Positions 41,545 to 49,500 are shown, counted from the stretch's first letter. The stretch is DNA of 64,000 nucleotides from Methanoculleus bourgensis MS2 (GCF_000304355.2 NC_018227.2:1550001-1614000); one strand, 5' to 3'. Notes: generated by a model from the letters alone, not told the origin. Program-made: numbers and translations.

Positions 41545-43058
41545 GTAACAACCTCGGCAGCATGCCGCTGCGTTACCGGGTCACGATCGACCGGGAGCAG
41601 TGCATGGAGTGCGAGCGGTGCATCACCAACTGTTCCTATGGCGTATTCAGGCGGGACGGCGACCGGATCCTGATCAACTCCCGGAAGTGCACCGCCTGTC
41701 ACCGGTGCCTTGCCTACTGCCCCCGGGACGCCATCAGCCTTGAGGAGCAGCCCTGCGACTACCGGAGCCACCCGGTCTGGACCAGGCAGACCAGGGAGGC
41801 GATCTACAATCAGGCCCGGACCGGCAAAATCATCCTCGCCGGGATGGGAAGCGTCGCAAACCTCCCGGTCATATTCGACCACCTGATGCTGGACGCAAGC
41901 CAGGTCACCACGCCCCCGACCGACCCGCTGCGCGAGCCCGTCGAACTCCGGACATACCTCGGGAAGAAGCCGTCACAACTGGACCTCCGCCGGAACTCGA
42001 ACGGGGACGTCGAACTCGCCACGGAACTCGCCCCAAACCTCATGCTCGAGACCCCGATCATGCTCGGCCACATGAGTTACGGGGCGATCAGCCTCAACGC
42101 CCAGATCTCCATGGCCCGGGCGGCAAAGGAGACCGGAACCTACATGGGCACCGGGGAGGGCGGACTCCACGCCGGGCTCTACCCCTACCAGGACCGCATG
42201 ATCGTCCAGGTGGCATCTGGCCGGTTCGGCGTGAACATCGACTACCTGGAACGCGGCGCCGCCATCGAGATCAAACTCGGGCAGGGCGCAAAGCCGGGCA
42301 TCGGCGGGCACCTCACCGGGGAGAAGGTCAGTAAGGATGTCTCCCGCACGAGGATGATCCCGGAAGGGAGCGACGCGATAAGCCCGGCGCCGCACCATGA
42401 TATCTACGGCATCGAGGACCTCTCCCAGCTCGTCCGGTCCATCAAGGAGGCGACGGAGTGGAAGAAACCGGTCTTTGCGAAGATCGCGGCCGTCAACAAC
42501 ACGGCCGAGAACGTGGCAGCCGTTGCCCGGGCCTCGGTGGACGCCGTCGTCATCGACGGGTTCCGGGGCGGCACCGGCGCGGCACCACGGGTCTTCCGCG
42601 ACCATGTCGGCATCCCGCTCGAGGTCGCAGTTGCAAGCGCCGAACGTGAACTCTGCAGGCAGGGGCTCAGGAACGAGGTCTCCCTCATCGCCTGCGGCAG
42701 CATCAGGGAGAGTGCGGACGTTGCAAAGGCAATCGCTCTCGGCGCTGACGCGGTCTACATCGGCACTGCGGCGCTCGCGGCGATGGGATGTCGGGTCTGT
42801 GGAAACTGCTACCAGGGTCTCTGTCCCTGGGGGATCGCCACCCAGCGCCCGGACCTGGTGCAGCGCCTGGACCCCGACGTGGCATCGAAGCAGGTGGCAA
42901 ACCTGATCCATGCATGGACGATGGAGATCACCGAACTGATGGGTGCGGCGGGGGTAAACAGCATCGAGAGCCTGCGGGGCAACCGCGACCGGCTCCGGGG
43001 CTATATGCTTGATGAGAACCTGCTCAATGTTCTCGACGTCAAGCCGGTGGGGGCGTGA
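41541..43058 (+). CDS. Glutamate synthase, FMN-binding synthase subunit with ferredoxin domain
   Basis: 505 residues from ATG 41541. Two [4Fe-4S] motifs at the N-terminus (CMECERCITNC and CTACHRCLAYC), then the glutamate synthase FMN barrel (MLGHMSYGAISLNAQ, AKPGIGGHL, VVIDGFRGGTGAAPRVF) and the cluster motif CRVCGNCYQGLCPWGIATQ. It reduces 2-oxoglutarate plus ammonia to glutamate using electrons delivered through the ferredoxin domain. Start overlaps gltB1 stop (ATGA); its own stop overlaps a possible GTG start of the next frame. Confidence 0.94.
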   Translation: MSNNLGSMPLRYRVTIDREQCMECERCITNCSYGVFRRDGDRILINSRKCTACHRCLAYCPRDAISLEEQPCDYRSHPVWTRQTREAIYNQARTGKIILAGMGSVANLPVIFDHLMLDASQVTTPPTDPLREPVELRTYLGKKPSQLDLRRNSNGDVELATELAPNLMLETPIMLGHMSYGAISLNAQISMARAAKETGTYMGTGEGGLHAGLYPYQDRMIVQVASGRFGVNIDYLERGAAIEIKLGQGAKPGIGGHLTGEKVSKDVSRTRMIPEGSDAISPAPHHDIYGIEDLSQLVRSIKEATEWKKPVFAKIAAVNNTAENVAAVARASVDAVVIDGFRGGTGAAPRVFRDHVGIPLEVAVASAERELCRQGLRNEVSLIACGSIRESADVAKAIALGADAVYIGTAALAAMGCRVCGNCYQGLCPWGIATQRPDLVQRLDPDVASKQVANLIHAWTMEITELMGAAGVNSIESLRGNRDRLRGYMLDENLLNVLDVKPVGA

Positions 43059-43063
43059 TTATC

Positions 43064-43801
43064 ATGACAAATTCAGTCACGATTGATGCGGAGGGGATGC
43101 ACTACACCCCCCTGAACCGGCAGATCCGGGAGGCCGTGGAGGACGGGGTCAGCGAGGTTGTCGTCAAAGGCGTCCTCGGGCAGCGGTTCATCGGCAACGG
43201 TCTCCGGGGAGACGCTACCATCCACGTCTACGGCGTCCCGGGCGGCGACCTTGCGATGTTCATGAGCGGCCCGACGGTCATCGTTCACGGCAACGCTGAG
43301 CACGCGCCCGGGAACACGATGGACTCCGGGAAGGTGGTGATCCACGGGAGCGCCGGCGATGCGGTGGCGCACAGCATGCGGGGCGGCAAGGTCTTTGTCC
43401 GCGGGAACATCGGTTACCGGGGCGGGATCCACATGAAGCAGTACGAGACGCAGCGCCCCATCCTGGTCGTCGGGGGGTCCGCCCAGACATTCCTCGGTGA
43501 ATACATGGCGGGCGGCCTTCTCGTCGTCCTCGACCTCGACGGGACCATGAAGGCACGCGGGATCGGGAGCGGGATCCACGGCGGGGAGATCATCATCCGC
43601 GGGGATGTGGACGACGCGAGCCTCGCTGCAGGGGCGAAGAAGGTGCCGCTCACCGATGAGGACCGGGCAAGGATCGCTCCGGTGATCAGGGAGTTTGCAG
43701 GCGACTTCGGGCTCGATCCGGAACCGCTGGTCAGTGCTGACTACACCCGGATTGTCCCCGCAAGCGCAAGGCCCTTTGCAGGAAAGTATACGTGGGAGTG
43801 A
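43064..43801 (+). CDS. Glutamate synthase, GXGXG domain subunit
   Basis: 245 residues from ATG 43064; GGTGG at 43046-43050 is about 10 nt upstream (GTG 43055, which overlaps the previous stop, is the alternative). Right-handed beta-helix with repeated G-x-x-x-G-x-x-x-G patterns (DSGKVVIHGSAGDAVAHSMRGGKVFVRGN). In the fused bacterial enzyme this domain is the C-terminal part that links the glutaminase and FMN domains. Third gene of the operon. Confidence 0.9.
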   Translation: MTNSVTIDAEGMHYTPLNRQIREAVEDGVSEVVVKGVLGQRFIGNGLRGDATIHVYGVPGGDLAMFMSGPTVIVHGNAEHAPGNTMDSGKVVIHGSAGDAVAHSMRGGKVFVRGNIGYRGGIHMKQYETQRPILVVGGSAQTFLGEYMAGGLLVVLDLDGTMKARGIGSGIHGGEIIIRGDVDDASLAAGAKKVPLTDEDRARIAPVIREFAGDFGLDPEPLVSADYTRIVPASARPFAGKYTWE

Positions 43802-43806
43802 TTGGG

Positions 43807-44826
43807 ATGGATACGAAGACATTCAAGGACCTGGAAGCCGCGGTCTGGGCTAAGGACCTCTGTTCCGGATGCGGGGCGTGCGTGGCGGTCTGCCCGGCGG
43901 ATGCCCTCCGGTTCGCACCGGGGAACACCGATGCACCGGTGAACATCGGCTACTGTAAGGCCGAGAACGACAGCGTGCCCTGCGGGGCATGCTACGCGGC
44001 CTGTCCGCGGGTCGACCTCGCATCATGTGGGAAGATGCTCGGGCCGCACCTGGATATCGTTGCGGCCCGGTCGGTCTTCCCGGTGGAGCGGAAGCAGAGC
44101 GGCGGCGCGGTGACGGCAATCCTCGTGAACGCCCTCGATGAGGGGTTGATCGACGCGGTCGTCACGGTGACGAGGGACCCCTGGACGATGAAACCGTCGT
44201 CGGCGGTGATCACCTCCTCTGACGCGCTCATCCAGCATGCCGGGAGCCGCTACTCCTGGTGGGTCCCGCTGCTTGCGTCCCTCAAGGAAGCAGTGGTCAC
44301 CCGGAAGTACCGGCGGATCGCCGTCGTGGGCGTGCCCTGTGTGGCACGGGCGACACAGGCGATCCGGGCGAGCGACCATGAGCTCCTCCGGCCCTACGCG
44401 AAGGCGATCAGGCTTGTGATCGGCCTCTTCTGCACGGAGACCTTCGATTACGCGAAACTGGTCGAGGGGAAACTGGAATCCGAGCGCCGGATCGAGCCCT
44501 GGGATATCCGCCGCCTGGATATCAAGGGGAAACTGGACGTCTACCTCCAGGACGAGCGGCATATCTCTATCCCGCTTGCTGAACTGGAGGAGTCGGTCAG
44601 GCCCGGGTGCCGGGTCTGCACCGACTTTACGGCGGTGGAGGCGGATGTCTCGGCCGGGGCTGTCGGGTCGCCGGAAGGCTACACGACACTGGTCATCAGG
44701 AACGATATCGGCAGGGGGTTCGTCGACCGGGCGGTCTGGCAGGGGAAACTTGCGACCGGCGGCAGCGTCGACCTCGCTGCAGTCGAGCGCCTGGCGGCGA
44801 AGAAAGCAGAGCGTCAGGCGGAATAA
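43807..44826 (+). CDS. F420 hydrogenase/dehydrogenase beta subunit (FrhB-like), probable electron input of glutamate synthase
   Basis: 339 residues from ATG 43807; GGAGTGAT lies 5 nt upstream. FrhB/FpoF-type protein that binds F420 and FAD with two N-terminal [4Fe-4S] motifs (LCSGCGACVAVCPADAL, CGACYAACPRVDL), followed by the FrhB N-domain (ERKQSGGAVTAILVNALDEGLID) and C-domain (VVGVPCVARATQAIR, GLFCTETFDYAKL). Operonic position after the three glutamate synthase genes suggests it passes F420H2 electrons to the FMN subunit, as proposed for F420-dependent glutamate synthases. The link is inference; the family identity is strong. Confidence 0.9.
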   Translation: MDTKTFKDLEAAVWAKDLCSGCGACVAVCPADALRFAPGNTDAPVNIGYCKAENDSVPCGACYAACPRVDLASCGKMLGPHLDIVAARSVFPVERKQSGGAVTAILVNALDEGLIDAVVTVTRDPWTMKPSSAVITSSDALIQHAGSRYSWWVPLLASLKEAVVTRKYRRIAVVGVPCVARATQAIRASDHELLRPYAKAIRLVIGLFCTETFDYAKLVEGKLESERRIEPWDIRRLDIKGKLDVYLQDERHISIPLAELEESVRPGCRVCTDFTAVEADVSAGAVGSPEGYTTLVIRNDIGRGFVDRAVWQGKLATGGSVDLAAVERLAAKKAERQAE

Positions 44827-44829
44827 TAC

Positions 44830-44836
44830 TTTTTTT
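44830..44836 (+). terminator. Oligo-T terminator after the glutamate synthase operon
   Basis: A TTTTTTT run 4 nt after the stop of the FrhB-like gene. Confidence 0.55.
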
Positions 44837-44879
44837 GGCGTCGCTTCGGCATTGGAACTTTTTACCTCATTTTGCTGAC

Positions 44880-45240
44880 CCTTCATGTGTGAAGGGGAGT
44901 GTCAATAACCTCACGCGAAGAGCGCGAAGACGCGAAGGATGTGTACCTCCTCCCAATCGGAACCCTTCACGGTCTTCCGCGTGAGCCTTCAGTACAGGGA
45001 GGCAACAGAGTCTCACGCGGAGGCCGCGAAGAGGAGTTGCCTCCATCCATTACCGAACTTCGCACACTTCTGCGTCTGCGTGCGGCTGGCGACCACTCCC
45101 ACGCACCTGCACCATACGGCGAACCGGTCCACTCGTTCATTCGTTCAGGACGTGATCGTCTTACTGCGCAAGGCAGGGTGCAACCGTCCGAGGTCGGACC
45201 AGCGAAGACCCGGGTGTCGGAGAGTATAAGAGGATAGATG
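44880..45240. repeat. Repeat block between glt operon and the nucleotidyltransferase gene
   Basis: 44908-44940 (TCACGCGAAGAGCGCGAAG), 44978-44992 (CTTCCGCGTGAGC) and 45013-45036 (TCACGCGGAGGCCGCGAAG) are CGCGAAG modules in opposing orientations. 45047-45133 is a copy of the GTGCGGCTGGCGA family, starting with CATCCATTACCGAACTTCGC, shared exactly with 46265-46284. Open frames here are repeat by-products. Confidence 0.65.
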
Positions 45241-45258
45241 TGTGATCCTAGAATAACG

Positions 45259-45543
45259 ATGAACCCCCTCGCCCAGATCCGGCAGAATCTGCACATCATC
45301 AGGGAACGCTACGGCGTGGCCCGTATCGGCGTCTTCGGATCCGTAGTACGGGACGAAGCCACCCCGGCAAGTGATGTCGACGTCCTGGTGGAGTTCCGGG
45401 AGGGGGAGGAGACCTTTGACCACTTCATGGACCTCAAGTTCTACCTTGAGGACCTCCTGGGACGGAAGACGGATCTCGTCATTGCCGATACTCTCAAGCC
45501 CCGGATCCGCGATGCAGTCCTCGGTGAGGTCGTCTATGCCTAG
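45259..45543 (+). CDS. MNT-type nucleotidyltransferase domain protein (orphan antitoxin-like)
   Basis: 94 residues from ATG 45259 (ATG 45238 is 16 nt after a TATA-like AGTATAAG, too close for its transcript). Minimal nucleotidyltransferase: GVFGSVVRDEATPASDVDVLVEF contains the G-S and D-x-D metal motif. In MNT/HepT modules the MNT antitoxin adenylylates the HepT toxin. Here the ORF that should start at 45536 gives only MPSELFHLNFP before stop, and from about 45548 the DNA matches a repeat module, so HepT is absent. It is probably a leftover of a toxin-antitoxin pair. Confidence 0.8.
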   Translation: MNPLAQIRQNLHIIRERYGVARIGVFGSVVRDEATPASDVDVLVEFREGEETFDHFMDLKFYLEDLLGRKTDLVIADTLKPRIRDAVLGEVVYA

Positions 45544-45547
45544 TGAA

Positions 45548-45722
45548 CTATTTCATCTAAATTTCCCATGAAAATCGCCCCGATTTGGCGAGTGGGAGAC
45601 CCCCTGCTCTGGTGCATCGTGCCCCGGGTCCGGCTTGTGCGGGGAGGGGGCGATTCCCTCCCCTGCCCCCACCCCCCAGGGCGATTCCCACCACGGTCCA
45701 CGGCCCGGGCTCGCCCGGGGAA
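45548..45722 (+). repeat. Interspersed GC-rich repeat, full module (plus orientation)
   Basis: Aligns in reverse complement with 57127-57275 along nearly its whole length. Shared pieces include AATTTCCCATG, GTGCCCCGGGTCCGG, GGGAGGGGGCGA, CCTCCCCTGCCCCC and GGGCGATTCCCACCACGG. Fragments also occur at 9884-9960 and 10283-10350. Confidence 0.75.
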
Positions 45723-45749
45723 TAGGTCGTGTTCATGTGTACCATCGCC

Positions 45750-45812
45750 TCACGCGAGCGGCTGGCGATCCGCATCAGAACCCGCAAAATAAGGTGAAAT
45801 GCTCCACTAGTG
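45750..45812 (+). repeat. Interspersed repeat copy (GTGCGGCTGGCGAT family, short)
   Basis: GCGGCTGGCGATCCGC followed by AAAATAAGGTGAAATG and CTCCACTAG: same blocks as 56934-56980, with the central CCCACGCACC block eroded. Confidence 0.55.
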
Positions 45813-45897
45813 CAACGATTCTCAATCACCGGCACTCTCAACGGAGGAGAGTATCAACCTTTTTTACACACTATCCGGGGGTTTGCATCCCGGAGGA

Positions 45898-46156
45898 CGA
45901 CTTTCCACCGGATATCGCCACGCACTGCCCCCGCCCCCGGGGCGGGGGAGGAGCGCGGAGCGCGGGTGGGGTGGGGGTTATGAGGAGGGTTCTGCGAGTT
46001 CCGCCGCCTGCGGGGAGGGGGTGAGGCCCGGGTGAGGCAGGGAACCGTCCGGATCCGAATCAACCTCATCGATACATTGCACCATAGGATAAGTTCGCGC
46101 CAATGGGGGGTCCCCTCCCGGTCCCTCCCCCGCGAGGCGATACCCGGTGGAAAGCC
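45898..46156. mobile_element. Repeat module flanked by inverted ends (MITE-like)
   Basis: GACTTTCCACCGGATATCGCC at the left (about 45899-45919) is mirrored by GGCGATACCCGGTGGAAAGC at the right (46133-46152), imperfect inverted ends of about 20 nt around 215 nt of GC-rich DNA. The left half (45912-46020) matches 9961-10072 in inverted orientation. No transposase is encoded. It may be a non-autonomous transposon relic. Confidence 0.45.
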
Positions 46157-46263
46157 GTGTCAGCACTTTTGACGCGGGCTATTGCTCAATTCCTTGCAAA
46201 CATGCGTCAGTATGCTCTGAACCACATGGATATCCGGTCGCAGGGTACTTGTTGGGATGTGCT

Positions 46264-46345
46264 CATCCATTACCGAACTTCGCGCACTTCTCTGTGCGGC
46301 TGGTGATCCGCCCCTCACGCCCGCAAAGTAAGACGAGGTCGTCCA
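46264..46345 (+). repeat. Interspersed repeat copy (GTGCGGCTGGCGAT family)
   Basis: CATCCATTACCGAACTTCGC, CGCACTTCTCTGTGCGGCTGG, TGATCCGC, CTCACGCCCGCAAAGTAAG: ordered as in the copy at 45047-45133. Confidence 0.55.
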
Positions 46346-46569
46346 TCAGACAGATGATCAACTTTAATAGTTCTAACAACAATAAACTTGTTTTGTGCAG
46401 AACCGGTCCCCTCCCACGGCTCCGGCAACAGACGTTCCCGGACTTGAGAGCCCGACTGCTGTGACTGCCTGCGCGAGCACGGCACGCCGGTTCCCTGCAC
46501 GGTGGTTCGAGTGAACCCTGATACCTGCGAAGACCGCAGGCGAACACACAATCAGCGGTGAGGTGAAAA

Positions 46570-46937
46570 ATGGCACGATATTTTGGGTATTCTCCGAAAG
46601 GCACCGTGAAGAGTGCCGTGGAATCGTTTGAATCAACAACTCTGGTGCGGAGCGCCGGGGGAACCTGCTCGGAACCGTCTATGTGGACATCAGTGATGAG
46701 GAATGGGCCGTTGCCATCGCCTACGGCAGAGCGCAGCACCCGAAACTGAGAGGCCCGGAACCGGCCTACGAGGTCAGGTATGCGCACCAGACGGGGGAGG
46801 CAGGGGAGACGACGAGGCTTGACACCAGAGAGGAAGCTCCGTGTGCCATTCCGGTCGACCCGTTCCCGTCGGAGGATGAATTTGTTGTCTGGGCCCTGGG
46901 CGAAGAGAAGGGACGGATCCAGGGCGCCGCTGTGTGA
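46570..46937 (+). pseudogene. Frameshifted hypothetical gene
   Basis: A GAGGTGA site (46560-46566) precedes ATG 46570, which opens MARYFGYSPKGTVKSAVES and continues to a G-run at 46657-46661. After it the coding pattern shifts one frame: GNLLGTVYVDISDEEWAVAI, then AYGRAQHPKLRGPEP..., ending GRIQGAAV at the stop 46935-46937. Adding one G to the five-G run would restore a single frame of about 122 codons. No family recognised; acidic, possibly a small domain protein. Either a real pseudogene or a one-base sequence error. Confidence 0.5.
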
Positions 46938-47081
46938 GAGGGGGCCCAGACCGCCCCTTCCCTTCGCTCACACTCTTTTTTTCCATAAAGTCACCCCGTC
47001 CGGGTAGCCTGGAGGCTTCCGGCGGCCGGGTATCATCACTCCCGGGGATGGCTCGCCGGGGAAATCGCCGTGTGGGGGCAA

Positions 47082-47089
47082 TTTTATAT
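47082..47089 (+). promoter_or_regulatory. TATA box of the rubredoxin operon
   Basis: TTTTATAT, with transcription expected near 47112, about 26 nt before ATG 47138. Confidence 0.5.
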
Positions 47090-47137
47090 GCATTGAGACC
47101 GGGTACGCCCGGGTGTCATCATCGGAGCGTGAGCGGT

Positions 47138-47335
47138 ATGGCACGATGGGTGTGCAGCATCTGTGACTATGAGTACAACGAGGAGGCGGGAGACCCTGCC
47201 AACGGCATCCCGCCGGAGACGCTGTTTGAGGACCTCCCCAGCGGCTGGCGGTGTCCCGGCTGCAGCGTCGGAAAGGAAGCGTTTGTGCGGGTTAACGAAG
47301 GGGAGGTGGAGAGGAATGAGGAAGACTACCTCTGA
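47138..47335 (+). CDS. Rubredoxin
   Basis: 65 residues from ATG 47138. One-iron electron carrier with two C-x2-C knuckles: WVCSICDYEYNEEAGDP (C6, C9) and WRCPGCSVGKEAF (C39, C42). The Tyr/Trp/Phe core is normal. Its 3' end overlaps the TPP enzyme gene by 20 nt and contains the GGAGGTGG ribosome binding site for it, implying coupled translation. It may deliver or accept electrons for that enzyme or act in oxidative-stress defence. Confidence 0.93.
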   Translation: MARWVCSICDYEYNEEAGDPANGIPPETLFEDLPSGWRCPGCSVGKEAFVRVNEGEVERNEEDYL

Positions 47336-48935
47336 AGGATCGGTCACGACCGTGGCCGACGTGCTAGTCTCGGAACTGGAGGCCTGGGGGATCACCCTAT
47401 ACTTCGGCATCCCGGGATCGTCGTCGCTCCCGCTCGTGGATGCGGTCAGGAGGAACCCAAACGCCCGGTACATCGTCACCCGGCACGAGCAGACCGCGGC
47501 TATGGCGGCATCGGCCTACAACAAGTTCACGGGAGAGATCGCAGTCTGCCTGACCATCGCCGGGCCGGGTGCCACGAATCTCGCCACCGGGCTCTACGAC
47601 GCAAAGGAGGACCGGACAAGCGTGCTCTCGCTCAACGGGCAGGTAAAGGCGCAGTACGCCGGTCCCGGCGGCATCCAGGAGATCGATCAGGACGCGTTCT
47701 TCCGGCCCGTCACGGTCTTCAACAACACCGTCGCCGACCCGGCGATGGCGGTCAAACTCCTCACCCGGGCGCTGCGCTACGCCATCGTCGCCCGTGGTGT
47801 CGCCCAGCTCTCCATCCCGAACGATATCCAGGCCGCGCCGCTTGACCCTGCCTACTGCAAGCGCGAGACCTGCCTCCCGGCGGTCAGGGTTGCGCCGACC
47901 GACGAGGCTGTCGGGGCGGCTGTGGAGGCGATCGACGCCGCCACACGGCCGGTGATCCTCGCGGGTTTCGGGGCCATGGATGCTGCCGGAGCGGTCCTTG
48001 ACCTGGCAGAGAGAATCCAGGCGCCGATCGTCACCACCTTCCGGGCGAAGGGCATCCTCCCCGACGATAACGAGTGGATTGCCGGGGTGCATGGCGAGCT
48101 CGGGACACCGCACGCCTTGACGCTTGTCCTGGAGTCTGATCTCGTGATCGCCTGCGGTGCGAGTTTCTCAGACCTCACCGGGATCCCGGAGGATAAACGG
48201 GCCGTTCAGGTTGATATCGACCCGCTCCAGCTCGGGAAACACCCGCTCGTCGCGGCGGTCTGGGGGGACTGTGCTATCGCCCTGCCCCGGATCGTTGAAG
48301 AGGTCAGACCGCGGGAGGACCAGGGCATCAGGCAGTGGCTCGCTGACCGGAAACGGGAGTGGTTCGACCGGCTCGACCGGGAGGCCGACCCGGAGGCTGT
48401 CCCAATCCGCCCGCCCTACATCATGAACGTCCTCTCCGAGACCCTGCCGGAGGATGCGGTCATATCGGTCGATGTCGGGGATAACCAATGGTGGTTTGGG
48501 CGGAACTTCCGGATGAAGCGGCAGCGGTTTGCGATGTCGGGCTATCTTGGGACGATGGGGTTTGGGCTCCCGGGAGCGATTGCGGCAAAATTAGCCTATC
48601 CAGAGAAGACCGTCGTCTGCATCACCGGGGACGGCGGGTTCTCCATGGTCATGGCCGACTTCGTCACGGCGGTCAAGTACGACCTCCCGATCGTCGTGGT
48701 GGTCCTGAACAACCGCGAACTTGCCATGATCAGGGAGGAGCAGCGGGAGGCGAATTACCCGCCCTACGGGATCGACCTCACGAACCCCGACTTCGCCGCC
48801 TTTGCCGGGACCTGCGGCGGCGCCGGGATACAGGTGACCCGGCCGCAGGACCTCGCCGGGGCGGTCAGGAAGGCGGTGCAGATGGATACGCCGGTCATCA
48901 TCGATGTCGAGACCGACCCGAAGCGGTTCGGGTGA
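47316..48935 (+). CDS. Thiamine-pyrophosphate enzyme (acetolactate synthase/pyruvate oxidase-like)
   Basis: 539 residues from ATG 47316. Three-domain TPP enzyme: N-terminal PYR domain (GIPGSSSLPLVDAV, RHEQTAAMAASAY with the catalytic Glu), central domain (PVILAGFGAMDAAG), C-terminal PP domain with GDGGFSMVMADFVTAVKYDLP and NNRELA. It differs from genuine acetolactate synthase large subunits in the QREANYPPYGIDL segment. Together with overlapping rubredoxin it looks like a pyruvate oxidase/decarboxylase-type enzyme using a one-electron carrier, but the substrate is not certain. No ilvN-like regulatory subunit follows. Confidence 0.8.
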   Translation: MRKTTSEGSVTTVADVLVSELEAWGITLYFGIPGSSSLPLVDAVRRNPNARYIVTRHEQTAAMAASAYNKFTGEIAVCLTIAGPGATNLATGLYDAKEDRTSVLSLNGQVKAQYAGPGGIQEIDQDAFFRPVTVFNNTVADPAMAVKLLTRALRYAIVARGVAQLSIPNDIQAAPLDPAYCKRETCLPAVRVAPTDEAVGAAVEAIDAATRPVILAGFGAMDAAGAVLDLAERIQAPIVTTFRAKGILPDDNEWIAGVHGELGTPHALTLVLESDLVIACGASFSDLTGIPEDKRAVQVDIDPLQLGKHPLVAAVWGDCAIALPRIVEEVRPREDQGIRQWLADRKREWFDRLDREADPEAVPIRPPYIMNVLSETLPEDAVISVDVGDNQWWFGRNFRMKRQRFAMSGYLGTMGFGLPGAIAAKLAYPEKTVVCITGDGGFSMVMADFVTAVKYDLPIVVVVLNNRELAMIREEQREANYPPYGIDLTNPDFAAFAGTCGGAGIQVTRPQDLAGAVRKAVQMDTPVIIDVETDPKRFG

Positions 48936-48957
48936 GACTCCGGGGCGGGGGATCGCG

Positions 48958-49056
48958 GGTCGTGGCGCCTGCAGGGAGGCTCCCACCCCGGCCCCCGGGG
49001 GAGCGGGCTGTTTCCATCCGTATGGCCTCTCCCCATCTCATGCAGGCGCCACGACC
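48958..49056. repeat. 99-bp element with perfect 16-bp inverted ends
   Basis: GGTCGTGGCGCCTGCA (48958-48973) and TGCAGGCGCCACGACC (49041-49056) are exact inverted repeats separated by 67 nt that include a further GC-rich hairpin (GCTCCC...GGGAGC). It lies in the convergent gap between the TPP enzyme and the histone gene and carries no T-run. Confidence 0.6.
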
Positions 49057-49146
49057 TCCTCACACAAACGCCCAAGATTCCTCCTGCATGTATCGGTCAG
49101 CGAAGCGCGGTCTTTGGGGATCGAAAATAAGAAGATTAGGGTTCGT

Positions 49147-49356
49147 TCATTTCACGGTCTCAGCGGCCATCCGAACATCGGTTGCCTTAACCGTCTTTCT
49201 GCCTGCATGACCTGCCAGCTTGATCGCTTCTTTTGCGATCCTTGACGCGTACTGTTCCATCAGTTTTGCGAGTTCTTCATTGGCGTCGGAACTCACCCGC
49301 TCCGCACCAGATTTCTTCACGATTCTGCCAACAGGCGCCAGTGGTATATCAGTCAT
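49147..49356 (-). CDS. Archaeal histone
   Basis: 69 residues. Minimal histone-fold protein that dimerises and wraps DNA: PLAPVGRIVKKSGAERVS (loop/helix 1), NEELAKLMEQYASRIAKEA (long helix 2), and GRKTVKATDVRMA (K-T-V-K-A-x-D loop and helix 3). GGGGG sits upstream of the ATG, and a CTATTTATAT box near 49441-49450 would leave a leader of about 65 nt containing a 7-bp inverted repeat. Confidence 0.95.
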   Translation of the reverse strand: MTDIPLAPVGRIVKKSGAERVSSDANEELAKLMEQYASRIAKEAIKLAGHAGRKTVKATDVRMAAETVK

Positions 49357-49381
49357 GATCTCGTTTCCCCCTTTTCATTGA

Positions 49382-49410
49382 GCTCTGTGAAATGTAATCT
49401 CAAACAGAGC
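49382..49410 (-). promoter_or_regulatory. Inverted repeat in the histone leader
   Basis: GCTCTGT (49382-49388) and ACAGAGC (49404-49410), 15 nt apart, within the 5' untranslated region. Possible hairpin or operator; AT-rich flanks make it stand out. Confidence 0.35.
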
Positions 49411-49500
49411 ACGTTTTACAGAAGCACCATAGGTATTCTCATATAAATAGTTAACTGTCTCCAGAGGGGTTGAAGGGAGAAATTCAGAACGGGAAGGGTA

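Noticed and set aside
44907-45237. Small frames in the repeat block after the glt operon
   Set aside because: Their residues follow the CGCGAAG repeat and would change frame between copies.
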